Shown here in pieces: positions 11,831-30,300 of a DNA stretch of 64,000 bases; the first letter of the stretch is position 1, and each line of letters starts with the position of its first letter. The notes under the pieces are model-generated. The model saw only the letters and a program-made list of their open reading frames with translations, searched no databases and had not been told where the DNA came from. Source of the DNA: Lunularia cruciata (taxonomy: Eukaryota > Streptophyta > Marchantiopsida > Lunulariales > Lunulariaceae); the NCBI GenBank assembly GCA_948567375.1, contig OX419757.1, positions 51,767,665 to 51,831,664 of the forward strand. The letters are read 5' to 3'. A program made the translations under genes and the position numbers.

Positions 11831-12077
11831 CGGTCTTATCGAGAGAGAGAAATTGTCCCCTCTAGTGGAGGAGGAGTGTTTACTTCTAAGATTAAAACCA
11901 TATGGGAGATACCATTGTATTGGAAGTCCTATATACCTAAAGCAAGGGATTTAATTTTTTTTTCTTGGTCGGCTTAGCAAGCCTATTGCATGAGGTTGAG
12001 GCTGGAGAGGGAATAGCCCCTTTGCTAAGACAGCTTTCGACATAAGGAAACAACACTATGCATACATTTTCTCCACT

Positions 12078-12359
12078 TGATGTTGTCTTCCTATTTTATG
12101 TCTCACTAATTTTTCAGCTACTTGTCCATGCTTGTCTTATTTCATTTTAACCTCCATGTAGAAGTAAGTTTCTTGTTCTGTTATCATGCTCAATGTAGCT
12201 CAAGTATCAAGCCTACAATCTTGAGCATAGAAGAATGTTTATCCTTGTGTAGAAATCATAGAGTAGCACTTTATTTGAGTTCCCACTAGTGGGTAGCAAT
12301 CCAGTTCAATTAATTAGTGAGAATAGTCTTCTCTCTATCCCTATGTGTGACATGTAGTA
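12078..12359 (+). repeat. Copia 3' LTR
   Basis: Partner of the repeat at 7402-7632. It is preceded near 11993-12016 by a purine-rich tract that fits a polypurine tract. It ends next to a LINE-like copy ('gatagaggtggaagtggg'). Confidence 0.7.
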
Positions 12360-12361
12360 GA

Positions 12362-13490
12362 TAGAGATGATAGAGGTGGAAGTGGGATGCGTTTCTCTCC
12401 AGATGTTATTGTGGCACATGAGAGATAGTCTATCCCCACAAGCACAAGAAGACTTTCTATCTTTTGCTTCACTATTGTTAAATTGGACTAGAGTTTATGG
12501 TCTTCCTTGGTGGAGCGACAATGTGAGCATATGTTACATTCTCTCTTAGTTGACTTGTCCATTCCTCATGCTACTAGAGCACGTCTTTGCTTTGCACGTC
12601 TTTGCTTTGGCAAGGGTGCAAGCTCTTGAATCCTAGCTTGATCGTGCATTAGGGCGTTTCAACTCGCACTAGCTACTTTCTCTATAGCTATGAGATTTTG
12701 CCTAGGTTTGGTCCACCCATCTACATCTTCATTACTCACTTGTGAGTGTGGTTCTAGATGCAACAGCGGTCCATATGACACATTGTCCTTTTGGAGGACA
12801 AAGGATAGCTACCCCTCATGCTATTAGGGACATAGTGTTTACTATGGCATGAGAGAGTGGATACTTGGCTTGGAAGGAGCATTTATATGCTTTGTAGATA
12901 ACACGTGTTAGGAAAGCCTAATACTTGGTCCAAGATGATCAGGTGACAACAACGGATGTTATGGTTATGGACCCTACACAAGATACAATTTTGGAGGGAG
13001 TGTTTACCCATCCCTTTGGATGGGCGGTGAGTGCAGTAGTAGGTCATAAGGACTCCAAGTATAGGAGCATGCAATGAGGTCACCTCTTTGTTCCTCTAGC
13101 CTTGGAGTTATATAGAGCAATGGACACGGCGTTTGACACATTTGTCAAGGAGTGCACGAGAGCTTATCATGTTAGGCACAAGGGAGTACCACTCTCAATC
13201 TCATACTTTGTAGCGTATTTTAGACAACGTGTGTTTATTGCTCTATAGAGTGCAATGGTTGGTGCAATCCATAGGAGAGCAATCATATCAGGTGATGTTT
13301 CTTTGGATGATCCAATTGTTTGTAGACCGTATGACTTGCATAGCTTGGATATCTTAGATGAAATAGAGCAGATTTCTCATATAGACTCTAATGGAGTTTA
13401 GCACTATTTTACTTTTCTCATTTCTTCCTTGTACGGCTTGATGGGGTCTTCCCATCCTTCATTTTTTCCACATGGTCGTTCTTGTTTAAA
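12362..13490 (+). mobile_element. LINE-like element, 5'-truncated copy
   Basis: Collinear with 15380-16560. It begins at the 'gaggtggaag' block and runs through the Cys/His-rich segment (CECGSRCNS-like, 12755), a 'vmDPtqdtILEGVFTHPFGWA'-like block near 12960 and LALELYRAMDTAFDTFVKE near 13100. The 3' tail is 'gggtcttcccatccttcatt' at 13445-13465. Coding is interrupted. In this family the segment lies downstream of the reverse transcriptase and its exact role is not established. Confidence 0.7.
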
Positions 13491-13689
13491 TTGTAATACA
13501 TGTTAGTAGTAATAGTAGTAGTAAGTGACTTATTACTCTCATCTCAATTCATGTAACTATAGAAAACATCATTAGTCTACCTTTGGATGCTCATAGTTGG
13601 TTCAAGGATCCCATGTGGATCTCTTGAACATCATGGAGTAAACCCCAATCAAACTCATTTGGACAAGTTAGCATGGTTCCTATTCCTCT

Positions 13690-16565
13690 TACTTCCTTAA
13701 TAGTGTCTTTGTTATGCTAGAGGAGGACGTGCGGAGCATAGAGAGGTGGTTGCTAGATTTTTATTGATTTTGAGCAAGGGATTGAGCGGCCCTTCAGGAG
13801 AGGTCTATTAAGGCTACACATTTTAGGAGACAAGTTTTACCACAAGACCATAAAGTCCACTCGACTACAACAATGTAGGACATTGGGTCATTTGGGAGAG
13901 TTTAGTAGAGCAGCACGAGCGCTACATCCTTTGTCTATGGTGAGTCCTACTGATGAGACTATCTCTTCCCTATGCTCACTACATCCTATAGCAGTAGAGG
14001 GACTACTACTACAAGTCTTAGATTATCAGCTTGAGCAGCCTTTATGTCTTGATAGGTCATTTTTGCACAAGCATTGTGCACTGCATCTTGCCTTTCCTCA
14101 AGAGGCTTGTCATTGATGGTTTATAAGCACCTTAGAGATTGCTTTAAGGCAAATGATCCTTCTGGTGGTTTTACCAAGTTATTTTAGGTGGCTACAACAA
14201 GAACAAGAGGAGACATTCCTATGTCTGTTAGTTGGGTGTTAGGTGCTAGTTGACTTCTCATGATGGAGAAGGACATGGGGTGCATTAGACCGATTGCTAT
14301 TGGAAAGATCTTTTTGCGTTTGGTCAATTATACCATTGCTCTTCAACATTATTCTAGCTTTTGACAACACTTCAGTCCACATTAGTTTAGTGTAGCTACA
14401 GTTGGAGGATATGAGGTTATATCTCTAGGCATTAGGGGACTCCTAGATATCCATCCAAAGTATGTTGTCCTACAGGTGGATGTTGAGAATACTTTTAATA
14501 GCATCTCACAGTCATCCATCTTTAGAAAGCTTAGAGAGGTTGGTGGATCCTTGGCAAGTCTTATTCTTTTTGTGCGGTCTTTTTATGGCACTCTTGCTTC
14601 CCTTTACTACCAACATGGTGGTTCACAAGAGGGAGTCGTTGTCTGGGAGTTAGTCATGAGTCACGTCAAGGAGATCCTTTAGGGAGACCCTTATTTGCCA
14701 TGGCTCACTTTAGAGCTCTCCTATCTACTACAATGTATTTCTCTCCTTGGCAGGTGATATACACATCGTGGGCCTTGTAGATGAGATTAGGCAGGCCTTT
14801 GACCACTTGACTATCGAGTTACATCTAGTAGGCTTGAGAGTCAAAGTGTCAAAGTGTAAGGCATAGTCCCCTTTAGGTATTTCTTGCCACCTTGAGCTTC
14901 CAGAGGGGTGTATCTTATCTACAAATGGACTGCGTGTTCTTGGAATGCCAATAGGATCCAAGGATTTTGTCACACGTTTCTTAGACACTACTCTTGCAGA
15001 AGATGATCTCTATGTGGATGACCTTCTTTTACTAGGAGATCCAAAGGTGGCATTTGGTATACTCTCCCATAGCATTGCTTGTTGACCCTCCTACCTTATT
15101 TGTATAGTTCCTCCCTCCTCATCCTTCCTATCACTTCTCATAGCCTTTGATAGGGGGATTATGGGAATCTTTGGTGATATTATTGGACTAGGGACATTTG
15201 AGTGTGTGATAGTGGATTTGGCATGTAGAAAAATGGCTCTACCAATCTTGTGTGGAGGGGTTGGCTTGCTATCTATGGAGGAGATTGCACCTATAGTGTT
15301 TTTGGGTAGTTGGGTTCTCTTGGCACCCCTACTTTCCTCTTGTTTTGTGGTTGTTGAGAAGTCGGTCTTGGAGACTTATGTGGTAGAGGTGGAGGAGAGA
15401 TCCTTTTCTCTCCAGATATTATTGCAGCAGACAAGATATAGTCTATCCCCACGAGCATGAGAGGAATTTCCATCTTTTGCTTCACTATCATTAGATTGGA
15501 CTAGAGGTTTACGGTCTTCCTTGATGGAGCTACAATGTGAGCATATGCTACATTCTCTCTTAGTTGACATATCCATTCCTCATGCTACTAGAGCACATCT
15601 TTGCTCTTGCTCTAGCAAGGATGCAGGCTCTTGGATCCTAGCTCGACTGTGCATTAGAGCATTCCAACTCGCACTAACTGCTTTATCTATAGCAATGAAG
15701 TTTCACCTAAGTTTGGTCTATCCATCTGCATCTTTATTACTCACTTGTGAGTGTGGTTCTACACTAGATGCAACAACGGTCCATATGACATGATGTCCTT
15801 TTGGAGGATAGAGGATAGCTACCCATGATGCTATTAGGGACATAGTGTTTGCTATGGCATGTGAGAGTGGATACTTGGCTTGGATGGAGCGTTTGTATGC
15901 TTTGCTAACAACATGTGTGAGGAAAACTTATACTTGGTCCGAGATGATAAGGTGACAATAGCGAATGTGATGGTTACAAACCCTAAGTGAGATACAATTT
16001 TGGAGATAGTGATTACACATTCTCTTGGGTGGGCGGCAAGCGCAACAACAGGTTGTAAGGTCTCTAAATATAGGGGCATGCAATGAGATCACCTCTTTGT
16101 TCCTCTAGCCTTGGAGTTATATGGAGCGATGGACATGACGTTCAACACATTCATTAGGGAGTGCACAGGATCTTATCATGTAAGGTGTCGGGAGTATCAC
16201 TCTCACTATCATACTTTATAGTATATTTCAGACAACATGTATCCATTGCTCTACATAGTGCAATGGCTGGTGCAATCCATAGGAGAGCAATCACACTAGG
16301 TGATGCTTCTACGGATGTTCCATTTGTTTGTAAACCACACCACTTGCATAGCTCCGATCTCTTAGGTGCTAGGTGATGCTTCTACGGGTGCTCCATTTGT
16401 TTGTAGACCACACCACTTGCATAGCTCCGATCTCTTAGGTGCTGTGGGGCAGATTTCTCATATAGACTCTATTGGGGCTTAGCCCCATTTTACCTCTTTT
16501 TTTCTCTCCCTTGTACGGCTTGATCTTCCCATCCTTCATTTTTTCTACGCAGTCGTCCTTACTCT
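13690..16565 (+). mobile_element. LINE-like element with reverse transcriptase, most complete copy
   Basis: From 13883 the frame GEFSRAARALHPLS...PTDETISSL matches the segment that precedes RT in this retroelement family. RT follows: MGCIRPIAIGKIFLRL (14280), LQVDVENTFNSIS with the first catalytic Asp (14470), GDPL (14680) and GDIHIVG (14755), where the usual Asp pair reads G-D. After RT come the GSWILARLCIRAFQL and CECGS Cys-rich segment (15600-15770), LALELYGAMDM (16105), YF.QHVSIAL (16225), and the 3' tail 'ttcccatccttcatttt' (16525). Stops and frame changes are spread throughout, so it is dead. No endonuclease domain is visible; the 5' limit is approximate. It reads as a non-LTR retrotransposon. 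Confidence 0.65.
16294..16441 (+). repeat. Tandem duplication inside the LINE 3' region
   Basis: About 74 bp ('taggtgatgcttctacgg' ... 'gctccgatctcttaggtgct') occurs twice back to back with about three differences. The other LINE copies have it once, so the duplication arose in this copy. Confidence 0.8.
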
Positions 16566-17031
16566 TTTAAAACTAAACTCGGTAGAGCCTTGTCCCCTTG
16601 ATAACGTCTCAATGCCTTCGTAAGGTCATTTCCTCTCTTGGCGGGTGGGTCCCATTTCGACGAAACTTGATGAACTTGCGTCAATTCATCCGGCAACGAG
16701 ACGCGTATGGCATCCAACATACAACCCGGTAGAAAGCCGGAATTATAAACTTCCTGGCAAACCCTCTTGGCAGCGATGCCGTGGAACTTTGTACCTCTCT
16801 AGCGTAAGGTGTCACGTGAATCCGGGAGCCCAAGATTCTGCAGGCACAATCCTGTACACTAGACTTGAAATATCACACGTGGCGCAGCAACAGTCGCCAA
16901 CATTTCCATAAGAAGTGCGGAAACTTGACAACAGCTTGTGTATAACAAATTTCGGCCGGAAGCTGGCACAAGTGACCACGTGCTGGCAAGCGTCTTAGTG
17001 GTTGGTCCAGAACTACTCCATGAGAAGGTAC

Positions 17032-17077
17032 ATTCTGCATCTCACTCGTCCTTTCAAGGACGAGTGAGATGCAGAAT
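17032..17077. repeat. Perfect 22-bp-arm hairpin
   Basis: Arms 17032-17053 and 17056-17077 are exact reverse complements around a 2-nt loop (tc). Core arm sequence: ctgcatctcactcgtcctt. The near-absent loop and perfect match indicate a recent or maintained palindrome. Confidence 0.95.
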
Positions 17078-17087
17078 TCATATTCAG

Positions 17088-17106
17088 GTGATATCATTGA
17101 TATCAC
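17088..17106. repeat. 19-bp perfect palindrome
   Basis: GTGATATCA-T-TGATATCAC is a perfect 9-bp-arm inverted repeat around one base. It starts 11 bp after the 22-bp-arm hairpin. It could be a protein-binding site or chance AT-rich symmetry. Confidence 0.85.
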
Positions 17107-17904
17107 ATTCTTCGTCCTCGTTTCCTCGTACAGATGAGTACTTCTGCTTTCTGCTTACAGTAAATTTCTTAATTGACTATCTAATCTTTGCTTAAAGTGG
17201 TAAGTTCATGCTATGGTTCATCATCGAAATCAAGGTGTGAAGGAAGTCATCGGTCGAGCGTTTGAATTTTCGAGCTACATCTTCCAGTATGAACCACTCA
17301 TGAAAGAGGAGAAAATTCCACCGATTCTAGCAGGCTTCCAGTGCAAGGATCAACCTATAATAGTTGCTTTTGGAGGATCGGCTTTGCCAAAACCAGCCTC
17401 GTCGACGGATGGATGTGGCGTCGCCTACAAGGCTTCAGGAGGAGGTGTGCTTTCTCGAAAATTCGACACAACACACGACCTGCCTTCCAGAAAGCGCAAC
17501 CCAAAGTTTCCCGATCACACATGAAGCCTATGTTAGTATCCAAACATATGGGGCATAGTGTAAGTCTCAAACACCTTACCCATGGACGACACCTGTTTGT
17601 ACCGCTCCTCTCCCGTCCATCCCTGCTTACTGCAGTTGCCCAGTACTCTCAGAATCCTAGAGCGTGGTAGACCACGATAGTTTGGGACGAGACTCACTTC
17701 CTGACACGTGGATGAAGACCGAGTTGACTGCACAGTACTATACTGTGGGATTTTGTGCTGAACTTGCAAACTGCAGCAGTGATGATCCAATCCTAAGCAG
17801 CCCATCGTGTTGATGATTGCCGACCCTCTAAAATAGGAGAGGAGGTAAACTTCAGCTAGAGGGATGTGAATCGAGAGAAAAAGGCGACCGCGTAAGGATA
17901 GGAA

Positions 17905-17995
17905 CACGAAGGATGGGAAGACCCATCAAGCCATACAAAAGAGGTAAAATGGGGCTGAGCCCCAATAATAACGGTATGAGAAATCTACCCTACAG
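17905..17995 (-). mobile_element. LINE-like 3' tail fragment
   Basis: 'gatgggaagacccatcaagc' through 'aaaatggggctgagccccaa' to 'tgagaaatctaccc' is the reverse complement of the family's 3' end, about 90 bp long. Its position in host-like DNA shows the family also inserts near genes. Confidence 0.65.
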
Positions 17996-19629
17996 CTACT
18001 GATATGACTCTGGGAATACAGGATTCTTTCTTGTTGATCCCGTGCATGTTACCGGGTGATCAAGTGTAGAGTGTAGTTCGTAGCCTAATAGGAGCGATGT
18101 TAATCTTCCAAGAGGTTCGCGTCCAGATTGAGCATCTGATAAAGCGTCCTATCATCGGGTGTTTGATAACAGCTGATAACAATTTCCTGGGATAATTTCC
18201 CGCTTCCTTGATGCATCACCGTAGTTTTGTAGATGATTGTTTGCAAGATCCCCTGGTCTTTTTTAGATGCAATTGTTTAATCCCCAATCGACCTACCTAG
18301 CAAGTTTGAGACTGGAGTTTGAAGTCTTTCGATTGAATACCATTGTCCACAAAGTCAAGAAACGAACGTTAAACTTGCACTAGGTAGTTAGTTCACACGT
18401 GTGGAAGTTAGTTCGTGAGTATTGCCAATCTCACGAATATATCGAAAACCAGCCGCGTGTGAGTTTTCAACGAGTTTGCTCAAGAAACTTCCTTGTATCT
18501 AAAGCGAATTTCTCATCCAGGTCAAACTTATCACTGAAGTCCGCACTTTATAATGTGTCATCAATTCTTATCATATTCCTCGAGTTTGACCCCAATTTAA
18601 TTTCAGACTTCTATTTTCCCGTATCGTCAGTTTCACGCGAGTTCGAAAAAACTCGTGTCTACTTTGCAGACGACGTTACTAAAGCCGTTTGCCTTCTTTC
18701 TCTATAATCTGGTTGAAAGCAATCTAGAATCTTGACTTGGATCTGAAATGAGAACATTTTCCATTTGAATCCATGGATGGCGACCTATACATTACACATA
18801 TATTCTCAGTCCAAATACCCAAAGCACACACTCCACATTCAAGAAATTTTGTATCCAAGGAAAGACAATACGTGGACTGGGTATTCGACCTAAAATTACA
18901 CATGTAATAAATATTTTCCGTAATCAATCATGGAGTTTTTCATAAGACACAATGTCTTACTCTTGTTACTCATTCTCATTATATACAGTAAGAGCAACAT
19001 TTGCTACAACTTTTGTTGAAGTCGCACCACTGTGGCTACGAAGTTACTGCTCTAACGTGGTGTACAAAGGACATGGTTGAACCACCCACCACATTCCTCC
19101 ACATAACTACAGTAAAGTACAGAACCAGTCAGCGGTACGCCCCGCCTCCGCCTCTGCTGACAGAGACAAAGACAAGAAGTGTCTCATCGAATGAAGACGG
19201 GGCGGTGGGGACGGAACGGGAGAGGAGAGGGTGGCGGAGGGAGTTTCAAGACAGAAGGATCTGAGACCGAAATCTGATTGCGGACTGGATGGCCAAAGAA
19301 TGGCATCATGGAATGATTGGTGGAAGTCGACCTTGGTTACAAAGCCCTGGGTGCTGTGTCGGGCCCAGACGAATAGAGGCTCGTCGACGAGACGGGAAGC
19401 TTCTCTCGCCAGTTCGTTCGCGGCCTCGTTCCCTGGCTAGCTCCGCAACAGAACAGAGGATTGGATGAGATTGCGTCGTCAAGGCGACTCGAAGAGGGTA
19501 GAGGTGCACTTTATGGTGGAGAAGGGAAGATCGTCGTTCCATCTCTTCAGGTAGGCAGGGATTGAATGTGAGGAAAATTCGTAGAGGAGACAGAGGAGGA
19601 AAACAGGGTGATAGGAGGAGCAGTGAGAA
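17996..19629. other. Intergenic region upstream of NTRC
   Basis: No recognisable coding domain is seen. The last 500 bases become GC-rich and purine-rich (around 19190-19620), as expected for promoter and 5' untranslated sequence of the NTRC gene. No clear TATA box stands out. Chloroplast-protein genes often lack one. Confidence 0.35.
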
Positions 19630-25507
<5,878 letters not shown>

Positions 25508-25954
25508 GTTGTATGACCACATTGGTCCTTCGAGGATTATTGTAACGTTATTCGTTGAAATTTCCGGGCCTTCATGTGTAATAGATCAGCTTCCAAGTGA
25601 AGCTATTTGTTAGCTACTGTTCAATACTTGGGCAGATGTCATCTGTCTCAACGGCAAGGTACATCAAAAGTCTCCTGTGAGTAGAGGATATTGTCCAGTT
25701 TGTATCTAGATCAAATTTTTTCCTCCACAAAGGGAAAAGCCCCCTTTGCGAAGTTTCACCTTGATGGTCGAATAGCTGATGCCTGCCTTGGATTCAATCA
25801 TGCTCAAGACATATGTGAATCTTGAGCAGTAGCTCAAATGCTTAGAATTCTGTCAATCACGCACAGAAATATGAGGTACACCATGATTGTATTGTATCTT
25901 AGTAAGCTTCTCCTTTTCCAGGGGCCATGTAATCAGATCTGCAAAGCAGGAAGC

Positions 25955-25960
25955 AATAAA
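25955..25960 (+). terminator. NTRC polyadenylation signal candidate
   Basis: AATAAA lies about 450 bp after the NTRC stop codon in a plausible 3' untranslated region. Plant signals are loose, so this is a candidate only. Confidence 0.35.
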
Positions 25961-25999
25961 GTACTTGTACGTTAATAGGATGGAACTAAATTCCGGCCT

Positions 26000-27105
26000 A
26001 TAGTGGAAGCCTCATTCCTGCCTGCTTGTATCTGAGTCATAGTTGGCGTTTTGGATGTGTCCGGCGAACGGCCTCCCTGACTCCCCGCCCCTGAAATGAA
26101 ATATTCACAATTAAAGGACGTCGATAAGCACTGCATTCATTACACCCACATTCGACAGTGAAATTGGCAAAAGAGAGTGAAGTGTTCTAGCGTGAGAGTT
26201 AATAGGAGGAGGAGGGTTAATAGGACCCTCGTCCTCCGGCACTCTTATGTCTGTCCTACCACATGCCTATGAGTGAAAGTGAACATCTCTAAGTGAAAGC
26301 ATACTGTGAGGTGAAAGACTCCTAAATTTGATTCAATCTTTTGCCAGATTTTCTACATTTTATGAGAATACTAACCTGAGGTGTGAGATTGTAAATTGTG
26401 GTTTAAACAATGCATTTTTAAGAGCCAAAAATGCAAGAATGTTGAAAAGAAAAGAGGATCGCCGTGAACTTGGAACTAGAAAATCTACTCCTTTTGAAAG
26501 TGAAAATACCATATGTACACCCAGTATGTTTGCCCTAATATGAACTAAAGACCATTTTACGAGTGAAAGTCCCAATTCTGGTATTTGGTGAACTTATCAG
26601 AAACAAGTTTTTTTGTTTCATTTTGTTGACGAGAAATTAATAATAACAATATTTTTAGTATCAGATAAATAAAATCCAAAATGTTCACATATTAGAAGAT
26701 GTAATATACAGTCTAAGGAGTAATTTTATTAAATATTTATATTTCTTATTAATTATTTAGACTAAAAATATATTTATATAGGTATTTAAATAAATTCCTG
26801 ACATTGGAAATCTGAATTTATACCTTTTAAAATTTGTGTTCAGACACTTTTGTCTCGGTTCCTTTGTGAACTTTTGATGAGATTTTAATATTTGATATAT
26901 TCTGTCCTGACGAATTAGTGAATAGATTAACATGTATATCCGGTCAACCTGCCCTAGCCAAGCAGATATGTCTTTTGTGATCTTCCTTGGGAGAGACTAG
27001 CTTCACACTCTATTTCTTGTTTAGATCTTGGTTACTGTTAGCACCGAGGTTGCTCATAACTGCAAAGCAATTGATCTTTTAGACATAGGAAATGGTGACC
27101 ACGAA
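26000..27105. other. AT-rich intergenic region after NTRC
   Basis: No recognisable gene on either strand. 26600-26950 is very AT-rich. A short frame at 26328-26543 shows no family resemblance. Confidence 0.35.
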
Positions 27106-27107
27106 GG

Positions 27108-27395
27108 ACACATGAAGGACGGGAAGACCCCTCAAGCGAGACGAGGGAGAGACAAAAGAAGTAAAATGGGGCTAGGTTTCAATAGTATTGGCATGAGAAA
27201 TTTACCCTACGGGACCTAAGATAACTGAGTTATGCAAGTTATAAAGTTTATAAACTATCACATAGTGTGATTGCACTCGTATGGATATGAATTGCATCAA
27301 CTAATCTCTCAATAGAACAATGGTTGAGAACAATGATCGCAGTCTAAAGTATACTACCAAGTTGGAGTGAAAGTGGTACCTCTCAACGTATGTGT
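27108..27395 (-). mobile_element. LINE-like 3' fragment, 5'-truncated
   Basis: The reverse complement of the family's last 290 bp: 'gacgggaagacccctcaagc', 'aaaatggggctaggtttcaatagtattgg' (split in the copy), and coding remnants up to the 'gtggtacc' block. It is about 75-80% like the other copies by eye, so it is old. Confidence 0.6.
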
Positions 27396-30300
27396 GTATG
27401 TCCGGGGCATATTTGACAGAACGTAATTATCTGCTTGTCATCTGCTCTGACATGTTCGGCTGGCTGTCGCTCCAAGAGACCCATAGGGACACCCTCGATT
27501 CCGAGATGACAATGTGAATCATAGGCAACAATTCACATTCGTGAATCAAATCAAATCAAATCATAAAAGAAACTACATGACAAGGCCACGTAAACACAAC
27601 CTCCAGCGTTACTGTTGGACTGATTTCTAGCTTATAAAATGTCATGTTTAAAATTCGAACCATTCTCAATATTTAGTACCTTCAGCTTTGATCAATGCGG
27701 CTGTGTTGTGTCTCTTGTAGTTTTCCTCTGTTTGGTTTATTCCGTAATGGACTATGGTACTCATGATGCAGGTTAAGTGCTGATGGTGTTGCAGCTTTGA
27801 TGTTGTAACATCAAAGGATGCAAGCGCGGTGACAACTGTTCATGCGACCTTTGCAGCTGCAAGTGACAAAACAAAACCCGTTATATGGATCTCGACTGAC
27901 AAGGAATTCTTCTGGAAGGCTATAGCCATTCCATGTCAAGATCATTGTCATGGTTGTTCTTTCCACCTCTTAAGGTACAGCCAGGCCTGGCTTGCACCTT
28001 TGTCAATATCGTCGGACATACAGGCTTAGAGGAACCGGTGGATTTGGAGAAATATCGAGACTTGTATGTCCAGCACGATGGCCACAAAATGATGGATTGG
28101 AATAAAGAATTTAAGTCTACGTGCTATCCACAGCTGGAATTTCACCTCATATCGCTGTTGCACTCAAACTTACAAGGTGTAAAGTTATTGGAAACAAATT
28201 CGGGTACGCAATTGACATACCGGAATACTCTCATGGATCAATTCAAATCAATGTGATCTACAATTTTCACCTCATTGTGAGATCATCTCCTTAACCAAAA
28301 TCGAGAGACCTCCCAAACTCGGTACAGATCATCCGTAGCAATGTGGCAAATAAATTTTTCAGATGCCATGCCCATTCATCACGGTCAACTTAAGACAATG
28401 CATAGAGAAGCAGCTGAGGGGAAGTTTGGTCTGCCGTCATAGCTGACTTCTCTAGTTCAATATTGTACACAAGACTCAAACAGTACTCGTAGTTTTATCC
28501 CGTAACTCTCGTGGACTCTGCGAACATATTTGAATACAGTGAAGTAAACGTTGATGTTTCTGTCAAATGAGCGCGTTGAAGATTTGCTCAGAGAAGTTCT
28601 CGCTGTCAAAAAAACAGGTAAGTCAACGGTCGTAATGAGTTTCATTTCAATCAAAAGCCATCACAAAGAAGGCATTCTCTTCGCAATGGTATATATAGTG
28701 GATTGCGCCACCTCTTGTATACATCATACATTCAAGTGCTATACGAAGTATAGCAGATCAAAAAATAAACCTTCTACCGTAATCTGATCAGGGACGTCTG
28801 GATTGGGAGCTTCAATCCGAACCAATCATCGTTCGTGCTTCAAAACTCCCCTTAGCTGTCGAAACACCTACTCTCTCCGATTATGGCTGATTACAACGAT
28901 GTTTTGGGTGACAACGATTCTCCTCCCTGGCTCACAGCTTCTCAAGAAGATGACTGTCAACCGCTCCATTCAATAATGACCCTTCGCAGTTTACTGCGGA
29001 CGCCTGATGATGGTACGTATACCTCTGAAATGGACAGGATTACCTACGGAGACGATCAGCATCAACGAAAACAGATCTGCAGTAAGCGTGGCTAAAGCAT
29101 CGACGCTTTTATTTAAGATGCATCTGCAATTGTCAGAATTACATGACAGGGGGAGTCTAAATTCGAACATGCGACGAAAATTTGGATCATGACCTGTAAG
29201 CAAAACTCTACGCTGGTGTGTACAACTCCTAAAAGTGATCCGACTCAGGAATGATCTGCTGTACATGCCCACTCCTACGTACTTCCAGATTCCACTCAAT
29301 CAGGACGACATTTATGCACTCAATGTATCGACCTGACCTCCATCACGATCAAGTGATACATCCACTTGTGAGCTGTGCCGCAACCTGATCTCTACCGAAA
29401 TAAGAAAACTCTGAGAAGAAATGCTTGTAACGAACCTGCTTATGACGCGGCTCCCGGGCTACACATCCTCCGACGTCCGTTGCTCGCAGATTCTGTGTGA
29501 CGCTGCACGTACTTCACGCATCACGAAAGTTGTAGCTGGTAAATCTGAACAATATAATGAGCTCTTAAGCTACCCCTCAAGTGGAGCAAGATCATGTAGT
29601 GATGTAAATATGACCTTGATATATATAGTGACAGGTACACGAAGGTCACAAAAGAATTAAGAGTCATAATAACACGAACATGATTTACTGCCGAAGTTGC
29701 ATGTAGTTGTGGTAATGATCATGATAGTAGATGTTCCGTTGACTTATTACAAGGCTTCTTCAAATATACTCTCAGTCCCTGCAACTACTTTGTTCCGCCA
29801 TCTCACAAGGTTATTGCCACTACATGTAGATGTGTTCGACGAAGTGCATATTCTTTCCACCAAACCTTCAGGTTTATTTTGAAGAAACTTACGAATGATC
29901 GCCTCTTCCAAAATTTGGATATATGAGTTGATGCCCATCCCTGTCCCAACTAATTTTGAATGGTATTTTGTAAGCATGGCCCACATGGTCCACGAACTCA
30001 GAATCAATCAAAATAAGCAGACCAAACTCCGAGTTTTGGATTTTTGACCTGGACCGTCCTCAAGAGTAGACATGCACTTCAGATATTAGAGATTGCAGAA
30101 TATGATCTAATGGTTACTTTGTTTTGGAATTGGCATAAGACAAGGCGTGATTTGCTTTGAAATCGCCACAAAAGGATGTCTAATCGCATGTCTTGCAAGC
30201 GTCTATTTGTTTTTCCTTACATCACACCCTGGACTCAGGACCGGGCTGTTAAGTAAGGAGCCAATGACGACCTCTAAGTAATCACCAGAGCTTGGGACAC

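Larger units (their letters stand above)
7370..12360 (+). mobile_element. Ty1/Copia LTR retrotransposon fossil
   Basis: Flanking long terminal repeats (about 7402-7632 and 12078-12359) share long blocks such as 'gttatcatgctc', 'gagtagcacttta' and 'gtgggtagcaatcca'. A primer-binding site follows the first and a purine tract (gaggctggagaggg, near 11993) precedes the second. Order inside: gag-like start near 7800, a Cys/His motif near 8510, protease/integrase-like text to 9780, then reverse transcriptase and RNase H. The RT-before-end order and the integrase upstream of RT identify Copia. The LTRs differ by roughly a fifth by eye and the coding region is interrupted well over ten times, so it is old. 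It abuts a LINE-like copy on its right. Confidence 0.8.
16566..17905. other. Host-like intergenic stretch with palindromes
   Basis: Composition is more GC-rich than the transposon flanks. Open frames such as 17213-17524 (plus) and 17533-17907 (minus) resemble no family I recognise and overlap on several frames. Apart from two perfect inverted repeats listed separately, I see nothing definable. Confidence 0.35.

Noticed and set aside
17213-17670. Overlapping plus-strand frames as a host gene
   Set aside because: Three frames are open at once, none with a recognisable domain or supporting splice structure.
29747-30007. Minus-strand 86-aa frame as a retrotransposon gag fragment
   Set aside because: Vague resemblance only. 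No second motif or flanking repeat supports it.
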